A program made the position numbers and the translations under genes. DNA of 64,000 bases from Aquarana catesbeiana (Eukaryota; Chordata; Amphibia; Anura; Ranidae). Positions 11,355-22,204 of the stretch are shown one piece after another; the first letter of the stretch is position 1, and the number at the start of each line of letters is the position of its first letter. The notes below the pieces were generated by a model. The model did not search any database and was not told where the DNA came from. It worked only from the letters and a program-made list of their open reading frames with translations. The DNA lies in contig NC_133328.1 in assembly GCF_042186555.1 (NCBI RefSeq), positions 63,677,685-63,741,684 of the forward strand, given 5' to 3'.

Positions 11355-11672
11355 TTATTATATATTTATTACAGATATATTTATATAGCACTGACAATTT
11401 ACACAGAGCTTTGCATATTGTATATTCACATAAGTCCCTGTCCTCAGGGAGCTTACAATCTAAGGTCCCTGTCTCACATGCATACATACACTAGGGCCAA
11501 TTTAGACAGAAACCTACTAACCGCAAGCATGTCTTTGCAGTGTGAACAGAAACCCATGCAGATACAGGGAGAACATATCAATTTCCATGCAGGTAGTGCC
11601 TAGGTTGGGATTTAAACCAAGGGCCATAGTCCTGCCAGAAAGAAGAACTAACCACTAAGCCTCTGTGCTGCC
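11355..11672 (-). mobile_element. tRNA-derived SINE
   Basis: Read on the minus strand from 11672 it begins GGGCAGCACAGAGGCTTAGT. A box-A-like TTAGTGGTTAG follows, then a degraded box B (GGTTTAAATCCC) about 45 nt later, the spacing of a pol III tRNA promoter. The body contains CAAAGACATGC and TAGATTGTAAGCTCCCTGAG, words common in vertebrate tRNA-SINEs. It ends near 11355 in an AT-rich tail. Confidence 0.65.
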
Positions 11673-11675
11673 CAT

Positions 11676-11726
11676 AATGGCTTGGTGGTTAGCATTTCTT
11701 CCTTGCAGTGAAATAGTCAAGAAGAC
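11676..11726 (+). repeat. Second tRNA-like SINE head
   Basis: GGCTTGGTGGTTAGCATTTC resembles a box A and abuts the minus-strand SINE head to head. No box B is seen downstream, so it is probably a fragment. Confidence 0.4.
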
Positions 11727-12674
11727 ACCAGAATATTGATTTTGGTCCTGTCTTGACAACCTAGTTTTGCCTGTGCCATACCTCAAGTGATGGTTGTTAC
11801 ACTTGTTTAAAGCTATAGAAGTTGCAGTTAAATTACTGAAAAGGTAATCACAATCTGTAAAATGTTTAATCTTATGCCGCGTACACACGGTCGGACTTTC
11901 TATCCTACTTGGTCCGGCACACTTTCCGACGGACTTTGTCCGCCAGGTGCGCCGGACTTTAAAACGGACGGACTTGCCCACACACACCCGGACTTTCCGG
12001 CGGGCTAAGTCCGCCCGTCTTTCCGACGGACTTTCGCCGGAGTTCCGGCTGACTTTCAGAATGAACGGACTTGCCCACACACGGACAAGTCCGTTCATTT
12101 TGAACGTGACTCAGGTGCGACGGGACTAGAAAAGGATGTCAATCTTGCCGCTTTTATCGGCGAGATTGACACCTTGCGAGCCCCGTCGCGGGGCATACCA
12201 GGCCCTTAGGTCTGGTATGGATTATAAAGGGAACCCCCTACGCCGACAAAACGGCGTGGGGTCCCCCCTAAAATCCATACCAGACCCCGATCCGAGCACG
12301 CAGCCTGGCCGGTCAGGAAAGGGGGTGGGGACGAGCGAGCGCCCCCCCCTCCTGAACCGTACCAGGCCGCATGCCCTCAACATGGGGGGTGGGTGCTTTG
12401 GGGGAGGGGGGCGCCCTGCGGGGCCCCCCCACCCCAAAGCACCTTGTCCCCATGTTGATGAGGACAAGGGCCTCTTCCCGACAACCCTGGCCGTTGGTTG
12501 TCGGGGTCTGCGGGCGGGGGCTTATCGGAATCTGGGAGCCCCCTTTAATAAGGGGGCCCCCAGATCCCGGCCCCCCACCCTATGTTAATGAGTATGGGGT
12601 ACATGGTACCCCTACCCATTCACCTAGGGAAAAAGTGTAAGTAATAAAACACACTACACAGGTTTTTAAAATAT

Positions 12675-12680
12675 TTTATT
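12675..12680 (-). terminator. AATAAA polyadenylation signal, left arm
   Basis: Mirror of the right-arm signal: TTTATT on the plus strand, about 280 nt beyond the left-arm TATA box. Confidence 0.45.
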
Positions 12681-12956
12681 AAACAGCTCCGGGGGGGGAT
12701 CTTCCTCCGGCTTCGGGGGTCTTCTTCCGGCTTCGGGGGTCCCTCCGCTTCATCTTCTCCCGGCGTCCGGTTGGTTCTTCTCCGCTCTCTTCTCCCGGTG
12801 TTCCTGTTCTTCGGCCGGCTCCTCTGCTGTCTTCAAGTAGCTCTCTTGCCAGCAGAGGTCCGGACTTCTGGGCTTCTGGGCTTCTGGGCTTCTCTTCCCC
12901 AGATGTTGACACGACGCTCTCTCCTGCTGGACTGCTCTCCGAGGGCTGCGTTGTGA

Positions 12957-13135
12957 CTTATATAGGTGGAGACCCCGCCCCCTTTTGATGTCACAGTCCC
13001 TGGGCATGCTGGGACTGTGACGTTTTAGGGGGCGTGGTCACTGGGTGATGTTGACCACGCCCCCTAAAACGTCACAGTCCCAGCATGCCCAGGGACTGTG
13101 ACATCAAAAGGGGGCGGGGTCTCCGCCTATATAAG
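12957..13135. promoter_or_regulatory. Divergent TATA/GC-box promoter pair at the palindrome centre
   Basis: The plus strand has GGGGCGGGG near 13111-13120 followed by TATATAAG at 13128-13135. The minus strand has the mirror TATATAAG at 12964-12957 with its GC box at 12973-12981. The two core promoters point outward from the symmetry axis, each reading into its own arm. Promoter function is inferred from motif order and spacing only. Confidence 0.5.
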
Positions 13136-13404
13136 TCACAACGCAGCCCTCGGAGAGCAGTCCAGCAGGAGAGAGCGTCGTGTCAACATCTGGGGAAGAG
13201 AAGCCCAGAAGCCCAGAAGTCCGGACCTCTGCTGGCAAGAGAGCTACTTGAAGACAGCAGAGGAGCCGGCCGAAGAACAGGAACACCGGGAGAAGAGAGC
13301 GGAGAAGAACCAACCGGACGCCGGGAGAAGATGAAGCGGAGGGACCCCCGAAGCCGGAAGAAGACCCCCGAAGCCGGAGGAAGATCCCCCCCCCGGAGCT
13401 GCTT

Positions 13405-13410
13405 AATAAA
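13405..13410 (+). terminator. AATAAA polyadenylation signal, right arm
   Basis: AATAAA lies about 270 nt downstream of the right-arm TATA box, followed by a T/G-rich stretch (TTGTGTAGTGTGTTTT). Together they could define a very short transcription unit. Confidence 0.45.
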
Positions 13411-14224
13411 ATATTTTAAAAACTTGTGTAGTGTGTTTTATTACTTACACTTTTTCCCTAGGTGAATGGGTAGGGGTACCATGTACCCCATACTCATTCA
13501 CATAGGGTGGGGGGCCGGGATCTGGGGGCCCCCTTATTAAAGGGGGCTCCCAGATTCCGATAAGCCCCCGCCCGCAGACCCCGACAACCAACGGCCAGGG
13601 TTGTCGGGAAGAGGCCCTTGTCCTCATCAACATGGGGACAAGGTGCTTTGGGGTGGGGGGGCCCCGCAGGGCGCCCCCCTCCCCCAAAGCACCCACCCCC
13701 CATGTTGAGGGCATGCGGCCTGGTACGGTTCAGGAGGGGGGGGGCGCTCGCTCGTCCCCACCCCCTTTCCTGACCGGCCAGGCTGCGTGCTCGGATCGGG
13801 GTCTGGTATGGATTTTAGGGGGGACCCCACGCCGTTTTTTCGGCGTAGGGGGTTCCCTTTATAATCCATACCAGACCTAAGGGCCTGGCATGCACCGCGC
13901 TCACCGCAATAGGAAAATTTGTTTTTCCTATTGCAGAGAGCGCGAGATGCAATACCCTGCCCTCGCGTCGTATCTGGTCCGTCGGACCAGCCTACACACG
14001 AGCGGGCTTTCCGTCGGACCAGCACACACACGAGCGGACTTTCCGCCCGAAACTGAGTCCTACGGAAAGATTTAAAACTTGTTTCAAATCTAGGTCCGGC
14101 GGGCTTTTGGGAAGAAGTCCGCCGGAAAAGTCCGCCGCCGCCCACACACGGGCGGATTGTCCGGCACACTCTGGTCCGCCGGACCAAGTATGCCGGAAAG
14201 TCCGACCGTGTGTATGCGGCATTA

Positions 14225-14755
14225 GTGCTGTTGAATCTTTGGCTGCTACTCCTAAGCACTGGTCTTTGATTACCTCTTGGTCAATACAGTCCTGCCATTA
14301 GGGGTTTGTGTTGTCATTTCTATTTGTCAAAGTGGCTGGTAGCATCTCTGTGAAGCTCAAGATGGAGCAAACAAGACTGGGGTTAGAGACGTTTAGCATT
14401 ATAAGCATCCTTGTTACAGCATATCTGTTAATATCTAATGAAGTTTGATCTCTCAGACCTGTGACATGGGGAATGGTTGATGGTAGTGGATTTAAAGTTG
14501 AAGTCCAAGCTTTTTTCTTGTTTTGACTCTAGTCAGTAAGAATTCTTGAACATTTAGAACTATAGCATGGGATTGGGTCAGTATTGCTGGTAACAAGACA
14601 AAAAAATGATTTAGGTGGTACTGATTATACCAACAAGGATGCAGCCAGTGTAAATAAAGTGAATGATAAGGGTGACAGCAAAAGACAACAGCCATTTCTG
14701 GAACATCATACTGTAGGTGCCCTATGCATTTCTTATGGCACACATAATATAACTA
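14225..14755. other. No recognised gene or element
   Basis: Moderately AT-rich sequence between the palindromic element and the LINE. Short frames only; nothing identifiable. Confidence 0.5.
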
Positions 14756-14761
14756 GGTCTC

Positions 14762-17062
14762 CAGCAACTGATAAATGCTCCTACACACGGTTCAGGACAT
14801 ATTTTGGACCTCATCTTCAAACAAAATATGGACATCAACATAGTGGACAACGTACCGCTACCCTGGATGGACCACCACGCCATCAAATTCAAAATCGCCA
14901 CCAACACCACCCTCCAAAAACGGAATCACACAATAACAACACACTGGTCTAGATCTCAGAAGAAACTACACTCCGAACTCTTCAAAACCACATTATCAAA
15001 CAAAATAGCAATGATAAATTTAAACCACTCAACTGAACAAACACTCAACTCCTTAAACAAGGCATTACTACAAACAGCAGACTCAGTGGCCCCAAAAACA
15101 CAGAACACTCATCCGCACTGAAAAAACTCAGGATGGTTCATTGGCACCCTAACTCTACTCAAGCGTGAACGGAGAAGAGCTGAAAGAGCCTGGAGAAGAA
15201 ACTCTACTAAGAAAAACCACTCAAACTACAAAGCTCTCACCGAGAAATATCGTAAAGCAATCTTCAAAGCAAAACAAGAACATTTCTCGAACACCATCTC
15301 AACAGCCTTAAACCGCCCTTGGGAACTGTTCAAAATAGTCGCCCAGACTATGAACCTAGCCTGCCTAGAGCCCCCAGCAAATGAAACTCAAGAATTTTGC
15401 AATAAGCTATCGGACTTCTTCATCGACAAAATTGATAACATCCGTAAAACAATTCAACAGAAAAAAACTACCAACCTCAATCAACGAAAGCAAAAAGAGG
15501 AAATCGATACAAACATCACACAAGGACCGAAATTCTCACTAATCCCAATCACCACTGACAGCACCAAAAACATCACCAGAAGCCTCAGAGACAACACTTC
15601 ACAAAACGACATAATTCCCACAAAACTTCTGAAAGAATGTTCCGACATCCTCGCTCCCACTATAACACACCTCATAAATCAGTCATTCAAAGAAGGGACT
15701 GTCCTGATTGCCCTCAAGCAAGGCATCGTCAAACCTCTTCTAAAGAAACCCAACCTCGACCCTAAAGACCCTAACTACCGCAGACCGATAACAAGTCTCA
15801 ACACCACCTCCAAGGTCATGGAGAAAGCAGTCGTACAACAACTACAACTCAACCTGGACACACACAATTTCTTGGACCCCCTGCAATCAGGCTTCCGCCC
15901 AGGCCTTGGCACAGAAACGGCACTCCTCAAAGTATGGGACGACGCCTTCGAAGCTGCAGATGACGGAGAATCAAGTCTCCTGGTACTGCTGGAACTTAGT
16001 GCAGCGTTCGATACAATGGACCACAACACCCTACTCATCCGCCTCACAGAAGTAGCGGGAGTCACAGATTCAGAGCTACAATGGTTCGCATCGTTCCTGG
16101 AAAATCGCTCTCAGACAGTGAAACTAGGAGCCTTCACCTCTGAAACATGGGCATTATCATATGGAGTCCCTCAAGGGTCACCTTTATCACCAGTCATCTT
16201 CAACATCTATATCCATCTGCTCCTCAAAATCATCAGAAATTCGGACCTCTGCTACCACTCGTATGCTGACGACACGCAACTCTAATTTCGGATCACCGGA
16301 CAAAAAGACCACTATCAACAACTAGAAAAATGCCTCACATTGATAGACAACTGGATGACTACTAGCTACCTCAAACTCAACAGATCCAAAACAGAGCTTC
16401 TCCTACTACATGCAAACCAAAACTCAAAAAACAAGAACCCTTGGACTCCACCCACTGTCTTTGGACAGACCATCGCCCCAGCACCAAAGTCAAAAGTCTT
16501 GAAGTCATTTTTGACTCAGAAATGTCAATGGATGCACAAATTGGATCAGTAGTCAGCGGATATCACCATGCAGACTCATCCCCTTCATTCCTAAAGAGGA
16601 CAAAGCAGCAGTAGTTGGAACCATCATTAACTCCCGACTCGACTACGCAAACTCCCTCTGCGCTGGACTACCTAAATACCAGATTGCATGCCTACAACTC
16701 ATCCAAAACACCTCAGCAAGACTGATAACAGGAAAAAACCTTGGGAACCCATTTCCCCATCCCAGAGGAGCCTACATTGGCTAACCATAAAGGTTCGGAT
16801 CACATTCAAGACCCTCTGCCTCACCCACAAATGCCTATATGGAAACGCGCCTCAATACCTATGCGAGAAAGTAAAACGCTATGTACCTAATCGCAGTCTT
16901 CTATCAACCCATCAAAACCTACTCCACAGTCCAAGGACCATGGCTATGGAACACTATACCGGCCAAAATCCGTATGGAAGAAAACCATCAGGCCTTCAGG
17001 AAGAAACTCAAGACCTACCTCTTCTAGCAAGCTGGACCCACAGGATGGACCAAGTGCCTTGA
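14762..17062 (+). pseudogene. LINE ORF2 remnant: endonuclease end plus reverse transcriptase
   Basis: The endonuclease end is visible as GSGHILDLIF and the DHHAIKF motif. The same frame continues past TGA 15119-15121 into a 311-codon reverse transcriptase stretch. RT blocks seen: PNYRRPITSLNTTSKVMEK, SGFRPGLGTETALL, LLELSAAFDTMDH (first active-site Asp in FDTMDH), GVPQGSPLSPVIFNIY, and the catalytic YADDTQL at the end. TAA 16283-16285 interrupts directly after YADDTQL, but the frame continues to about 16530. Frameshifts then break the C-terminal part, whose phrases NSRLDYANSLCAGLP and LHWLTIKVRITFKTL are typical of L2/CR1-group proteins. The copy cannot make a full protein. Confidence 0.88.
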
Positions 17063-17096
17063 GGCGATTCAGTTCGCATTTGCAGCGCTATACAAG

Positions 17097-17116
17097 TCAT
17101 TCATTCATTCATTCAT
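17097..17116 (+). repeat. (ATTC)n tail of the LINE
   Basis: Five perfect TCAT/ATTC units directly after AGCGCTATACAAG, marking the 3' end of the LINE. Confidence 0.85.
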
Positions 17117-17120
17117 GTAA

Positions 17121-18780
17121 GGTAAACAGAGCGGGGGGGGGTACAACTGTTTCTCAACAAGAGACTAATGCACAAAGGGGTAATCACTTGATGTAGTCAG
17201 ATTTGTAAAACATGATTTTAGTAAGTAGTTTTTGTTTATTCCACATGGCACACAAATATTGGCAATTGTCATGTCTTTTGACTAAGCACAGTGAAGTGCC
17301 TTGGGGTTCTGTCCATCCATGAAGGATTTTCTAACCTAACTTGATGACTCATCCTTTTAATTATTGACACAAATAATTAACTGACCATGTGTCTAGCTAT
17401 TCATGTAAGGCAATGTCTACTGCTGGTCATAGATGGACAGATGTCTTCTTAGGAATGATGGGTGGTAACACATCTACCAGTCCTTAATCAGACAGATAGG
17501 GATGCACTCCACTGTCACTTGTGCCTAACAAGACATAGGAGCACGTGTGTGGCTCAGAGTATCCATCCCTCTTAATGCGAAGAAGGAAGAACTACGCACA
17601 ATCTGAATTTGGAATCACCCACAAAGCGGACCTATAAACAGCCCAATCTTCATATCTGGCCCTGAACTGGGGGTAGGACCAAATCTTTTTTTGCCAGCCT
17701 ATGCCGCTGTTGTAAGGGGTTTTTACCAGGATCCATTGTGCTTCAAAGGGAAAAACCTGTTTAACGCTCTCTCTTTAGATAACCCATAGTGTTCTGGGAA
17801 AATTTTATTTTATATCAGTTTTTTTCTTGTATACTAGAAAATAGAACACATTAGTTAAAGCTGTACGTGGATAATACCTTTCCTTGTCCTCCCTCAATGG
17901 TAGATCTAAAGGAGATTGTACAATCAGATTGTATAGGATATGGTCAGTCTTTAGCTGACACTGCAGCAACCTTCAAATTAATGAAAACACGAGTTGAGTG
18001 ACATCAACTCGTGAACTTGGAGGAGTCGGCAGACATTCATTGGCAGATCATTGTCATTGCAGCAGCTGAGATCTGACAATGGAAGACCATATTAACAATC
18101 TACCTACCTACAAATAATTTAAGAATAAAAGTCCTGCTGGCACCATGGGCAGCTGCCTGGTTTCCTGGGGCTAGAAACATCATCATTATTCATTTTCATG
18201 AGCATGAAGTAGATTTCTTTATATATTGTGGATCATCAGTGCTCAGACCTGTCATATAAATGAACGCGATAGCCCGAAAATACTTGTTTTCCTATTACAA
18301 CTATATTAGAAAACCCACATATTAACACTGTTAGATGACTGTAATATCTCAAAGTATTTATTTTAATCCTGTACATTATGAATTTTTAACATTTTTATTG
18401 CTACTTAGATTAGGTTACAGCTATAGCACATGAATCAAACCTTATGTTACAGTGATGTCCCGCGATGTCCATGTAATTAATGGCTTAGCCATAAAATGTT
18501 AAATTTGATTTTCCAAATAGGCCAAGCTATGTCCTTATTATCTGTGCTGAGCATTAAATGTGTCTAAAAAATAAAATTTCTAGTCCCTCATGTTTATAAT
18601 GGCATTTTATCTATCTGTTGTTTAAACCAACCTGTCACTAACCTGGCTAATTCATACTAAGCACTAAAACCTGGACCAGCAAGGATTGCCTTTAGTGAGA
18701 TTCATTTGTCAACACAACCAGATGACCTAGAGCACGGAACTGCAGACTTTCTAAACAAAGAGACAGTTTACTTTTTATCA
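17121..18780. other. No recognised gene or element
   Basis: AT-rich DNA without a supported frame. I saw no inverted ends or target duplications. Confidence 0.5.
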
Positions 18781-18789
18781 GACTTTAGG

Positions 18790-19075
18790 GGGCTGGACTG
18801 TGGCCAGTGGGAGTAGAGAATGTCCTGGTGTCAGTGGGAGTAAACAATGTCCCATCTTTGGTATTAAGAAGACAAATCGTGCCCCATTGTTGGTGTCAGT
18901 GGCTGGAATTATGCTCCATTATTGGTGTCAGTGGGGGGAATATTGTTTCATATCAGTGAGAGGAATAGTGCTCCAAGGGCTGGATTGAGGCAAACAAAGG
19001 ACCGCTTCTGGCCCCCTGGACTGCAGTTTGGAGACCACTGAACCCCATTGGTCAATGAGGCCACCCAGATTTAAA
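18790..19075 (+). repeat. Degenerate tandem repeat around GTGTCAGTGGG
   Basis: The phrase GGTGTCAGTGG(G) followed by AATNATGCNCCATTATTG recurs about every 35-45 bp from 18790 to 18985, then runs into GGCCCCCTGGACTGCAGTTTG. A related block (AGTGGGTAGAATGCCCCC) appears near 19445. Non-coding. Confidence 0.5.
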
Positions 19076-19627
19076 GGATAAGTGCACCGTTAGTGCTCGT
19101 CTCTTTCTTTTTTTTTTCACCTCCCCACACTAGCTTTTTCGAAGTATGTCAAAACCTACCCTATAACTTCACTAATGTCTGAAATTTTCAGAATGCTTCA
19201 GAGCAATACCTGTGTGTGTGCATACTGTATCCATTCACTTTAATATAAAGCTGTCCACAGCCTGAGGCCATATGCTTCACACATATGGGATCTGCTCTAA
19301 AAATTTCAGTACAGGGCTGTATGGTGCTGGCCACAAATTTAGGATTTTCAAGTAGCTGGGTTTTTAAATAATATTCATCCCAGGGAACCCCTGCTAAAAA
19401 AAATAAGCCATCAAGAGTCAGTGGGAAGAATGCTTTTGCATTGGTGGACAGTGGGTAGAATGCCCCCCTTAATGCTGGTGGTCAGAATCTCACATTTACA
19501 GACAACTAAAAATCATTTGTGTCATGCAGAAGGCCATGCGAAGTAATGCTGGATCCAGAACCATGCAAGCACCATCAGGTGGGAAGTCAATCAGCCACAG
19601 CTCAAGTGACCCCTAGAAACCTCTGGA

Positions 19628-19642
19628 GAAACCCTAGGGCTC
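19628..19642 (+). repeat. Left target-site duplication of L1 element
   Basis: GAAACCCTAGGGCTC, repeated exactly at 26526-26540. Confidence 0.9.
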
Positions 19643-20524
19643 GAGGGGGGCGTGTCCGGACGTCGAGGTGGGTGGACGTGCTGCAGAGGAGCTCCCCTGA
19701 GTCCTCTGCAATCCAAAGCCATCCAGAGCCTGTGCAGCCTAAAATCTTCCCCCAGTTGTACCCCACGACTGTCGGGTACTAGCTGCATTGCTCTCGGGGC
19801 AAATTGACCTGTACAGCCAGCGGATTAACTTAATCTCAGGCCGCCGCCGGCCCTGCTTTAGACGCCGGCCGCCATCTTGCGGCCTACAGGACAGCCGGAG
19901 TCCCCAGACTCGCGTACCGCGATCGGCGGTGCGGAGGGCGATCGATCGGCCTATATCCAGGACCGCTGACTCCGGAGCTGACCGCACTGACAGGGGACAC
20001 AGGATCCTACAGCAGCAACCGCGGATGTAGGCCCCAGGCACCCACGGCCTACAGCGGATCCGAGGCCTGTAAGGCCTCCACTACTACCGGACCTTGGGGC
20101 CGCAATCGGAGGCACAGGAGACACCCAGCACACCATCCTATACGGTGGACGCCCCTCCACTGCCCCAGAAACTAAGGTACAGGCTTTTCTATTGTTTGGG
20201 GACATCCGGCACCGACCGCCATCTTGCGGCCTAACAGTGAAGCCGGGCCCACACTGTAAGGTGATGAGTCATGCCTAGACTGTGCTCTCCTCCCTGTGCT
20301 TCTGCGCACACAGCACTTAGAATCGCCATCTGCGCTGGCAGGGGGACATTGCTGCTTTCTCAGGCCTCCCCGTCCCCCCCCCCAGACCCCCCCTTATTTT
20401 TGTGGAGGATGGGGTTTCGATAGAGCGCAATCGACCATGGATGGCTGAAGCCGCGCACCCCTGTGACCCGTGCCATCCTGACAGCTACAGGCTATTCCCA
20501 CAATAGAGCACACCTGCATTTTAC
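19643..20524 (+). promoter_or_regulatory. 5' UTR/internal promoter region of the plus-strand L1
   Basis: About 880 bp, GC-rich and CpG-containing, unlike the AT-rich flank. It twice carries CGCCATCTTGCGGCCTA (near 19870 and 20218). CGCCATCTT resembles a YY1 site, and YY1 sites are known in mammalian L1 promoters. Promoter function is inferred from position. Confidence 0.5.
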
Positions 20525-21658
20525 ATGGCCGCAGCTAGCTCACACTCCTCGGAACCTGCTGACCCTCAACAAGGCACCATACAGAGGTATCTACTTAGAA
20601 CAGCTCCGACTGATCCCCGAACCCCTAAAGACAAGATAGCACCTGGCTGCAACCCAGGGAAGACCAAGCCACCCACCGCCACTCCCGCAACAGCTTGCAT
20701 GCCTGGGGACGCAAATGAGAAACTCCAAGAATCCAGAGGAGAGACATCAGCCTCCTCTACAAGGTCAGTCACATCGCAAGACACAGACACCGGGGAACTA
20801 CAGACAACCCCTCACCCCCTGAAGGGAGTGCCCATTAGAACGGAAACTACAGCCCTATTGTCTGCCTTCAGAACTGATTTCGAATCATGGGCAAGCAAGA
20901 TGGAGGATTCTCTACAAGTAGAGCTGAACGCGCTGAGACAAAAAGTTACAGCTAATGAGGAAGCGGTATCGGTCTCACATACTGCTCAGGATGACCATGA
21001 GGCACGTATAACAGCCCTTGAATCTTCATCCGCGACACATCTCCGTCGCCTACGCCACCAGCAGCTCCACATAGAAGACAGCGAAAACCGCAGTCGCAGA
21101 AACAACATTAGACTGCAAGGTCTACCTGAGGCAACATTGGGAGCAGAACTGAAACCCACTGTCATATCCATCCTCATTAAAGTGCTGGGAAGAGAGGCAA
21201 CATCACCAATTGAATTGGATCGTGTTCACAGGGTGGGAGGGCCGGGGAGAGCCCGAGAGGGTCGCCCCCGCGATGTCCTCTGTCGGGTCCACTATTATAC
21301 CTTGAAAGAGGAGATCATGCGAAAAGCATGGAACGTGGGCCCAGTGGAATTCTTTGGAGCCTCTATCCACCTATACCCTGACTTGTCTCGCAATACGCTA
21401 TACATGCGTCGAGTGGTGCGCCCTCTACTAGACCTTATACGGCAAGCCGGTGCCTCCTATACATGGGGCCACCCCTTCAACATCAAGGTGACACAGGGAG
21501 ATAGCAGGTTCACGCTCTCCGATCCAGATCAACTGCCTGACTTTTTTCTATTTCTTCGAGTAAGAGCCGGTAGACGTCTTGAACTGGCTAGACCCTCCAG
21601 TCGACGGATTGAGACAGTTGGGACTTGGTCCACTCCCACAGTGTCGCAGACAACCTAG
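20525..21658 (+). CDS. L1-group ORF1 protein (RNA-binding chaperone), intact, 377 aa
   Basis: Nucleic-acid-binding partner of ORF2 in the L1 ribonucleoprotein. The frame is open from ATG at 20525 to the stop at 21656-21658. A low-complexity Pro/Thr-rich N-terminus (residues ~1-100) is followed by a heptad-like helical region (~110-190, e.g. VELNALRQKVTANEEAVSVS). An RRM-like domain follows, with the characteristic RSRRNNIRLQGLPE, LDRVHRVGGPGR and RPRDVLCRVHYYTLKEEIM, and then a C-terminal domain (RRVVRPLLDLIRQAGASYTW). This order matches L1 ORF1 proteins. It lies 546 bp upstream of ORF2 on the same strand. The intact frame beside a broken ORF2 may reflect chance, because 1.1 kb is a smaller target than 3.8 kb. 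Confidence 0.88.
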   Translation: MAAASSHSSEPADPQQGTIQRYLLRTAPTDPRTPKDKIAPGCNPGKTKPPTATPATACMPGDANEKLQESRGETSASSTRSVTSQDTDTGELQTTPHPLKGVPIRTETTALLSAFRTDFESWASKMEDSLQVELNALRQKVTANEEAVSVSHTAQDDHEARITALESSSATHLRRLRHQQLHIEDSENRSRRNNIRLQGLPEATLGAELKPTVISILIKVLGREATSPIELDRVHRVGGPGRAREGRPRDVLCRVHYYTLKEEIMRKAWNVGPVEFFGASIHLYPDLSRNTLYMRRVVRPLLDLIRQAGASYTWGHPFNIKVTQGDSRFTLSDPDQLPDFFLFLRVRAGRRLELARPSSRRIETVGTWSTPTVSQTT

Positions 21659-22204
21659 GTCTAGGTCAGTCTCTTCTGGCCCAGGGATGAGATGACCTAC
21701 CTCTCCAGAAGATTAACTCAGAAGTTGCTCGAGACCCCTGGAACACTTGGTAAATGATGAAGTGACAGCGGGGGTCGGACCTTTTGGCTCTTTTCCTGCT
21801 CTTTGCCAATTTGCCATACGTTTTACATGATTAGTGTGCCACTTATACTATATACATGCCTGATTCGCTGGCGGGATCACGGCTTAGGTTAACCCATTTC
21901 GACCTTCCCCCCACAGTAGGACAGGCACTGTTTGTGCCTAAAGCGTGATATATCACGCAGTGTTTTGCACTAGCAAACACATTAGTTTTCTGGACATATT
22001 TTTAGGTGTCCTTTCACTTACACCTTACTTCTTCTATTATCCTCAAACTCTTCTCTCTGCTTTCTTTCCTCTCCTTTTCTTTTCTCCCCTTTTTCTCCCA
22101 CTTTCATATTTCACCTGTTCTCCCCACCCTACCCCGAACTGTTCTAAGTACTTTTCTTATATATCCTATTGCTTTCCCTCCTACACGGCCTCTAGCACCC
22201 CGAC
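21659..22204 (+). other. L1 inter-ORF spacer
   Basis: 546 bp between ORF1 and ORF2. Its second half is a strongly pyrimidine-rich stretch (22025-22200). No supported frame. Confidence 0.6.

Larger units (their letters stand above)
11875..14221. mobile_element. Giant palindromic PIF/Harbinger-type element
   Basis: Flanked by TTA (11872-11874 and 14222-14224). It starts TGCCGCGTACACACGGTCGG and ends with the inverted CCGACCGTGTGTATGCGGCA. From about 12210 to 13890 the two halves are near-perfect reverse complements around a centre at about 13045 (GGCGTGGTCA / TGACCACGCC). One clear difference is an extra ~10-bp GCTTCTGGG unit in the left arm near 12870-12890. The outermost ~200-300 bp of each side also differ. 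The arms are built from smaller palindromes. No transposase is recognised. All long reading frames inside are mirror images of GC-rich repeat sequence. Confidence 0.8.
14756..17120 (+). mobile_element. L2/CR1-like LINE, 5'-truncated
   Basis: Non-LTR retrotransposon copy that begins inside the C-terminal part of the endonuclease and runs through the reverse transcriptase to a 3' end with AGCGCTATACAAG. The terminal tandem array (TCAT/ATTC)n at 17097-17116 is typical of L2/CR1-type LINEs, which end in short tandem repeats rather than poly(A). 5' truncation is the usual outcome of target-primed reverse transcription. Confidence 0.85.

Noticed and set aside
11590..11672. Functional tRNA gene
   Set aside because: Box A and box B are recognisable but degraded, no cloverleaf can be drawn, and the sequence continues as a SINE body.
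12136..14259. Frames of 60-210 codons in the palindrome
   Set aside because: Mirror-image pairs on both strands of GC-rich palindromic arms; composition explains them and no domain is visible.
20566..20790. Minus-strand frames inside L1 ORF1 and similar antisense frames in ORF2 and DIRS
   Set aside because: Shadows of the sense coding sequence.
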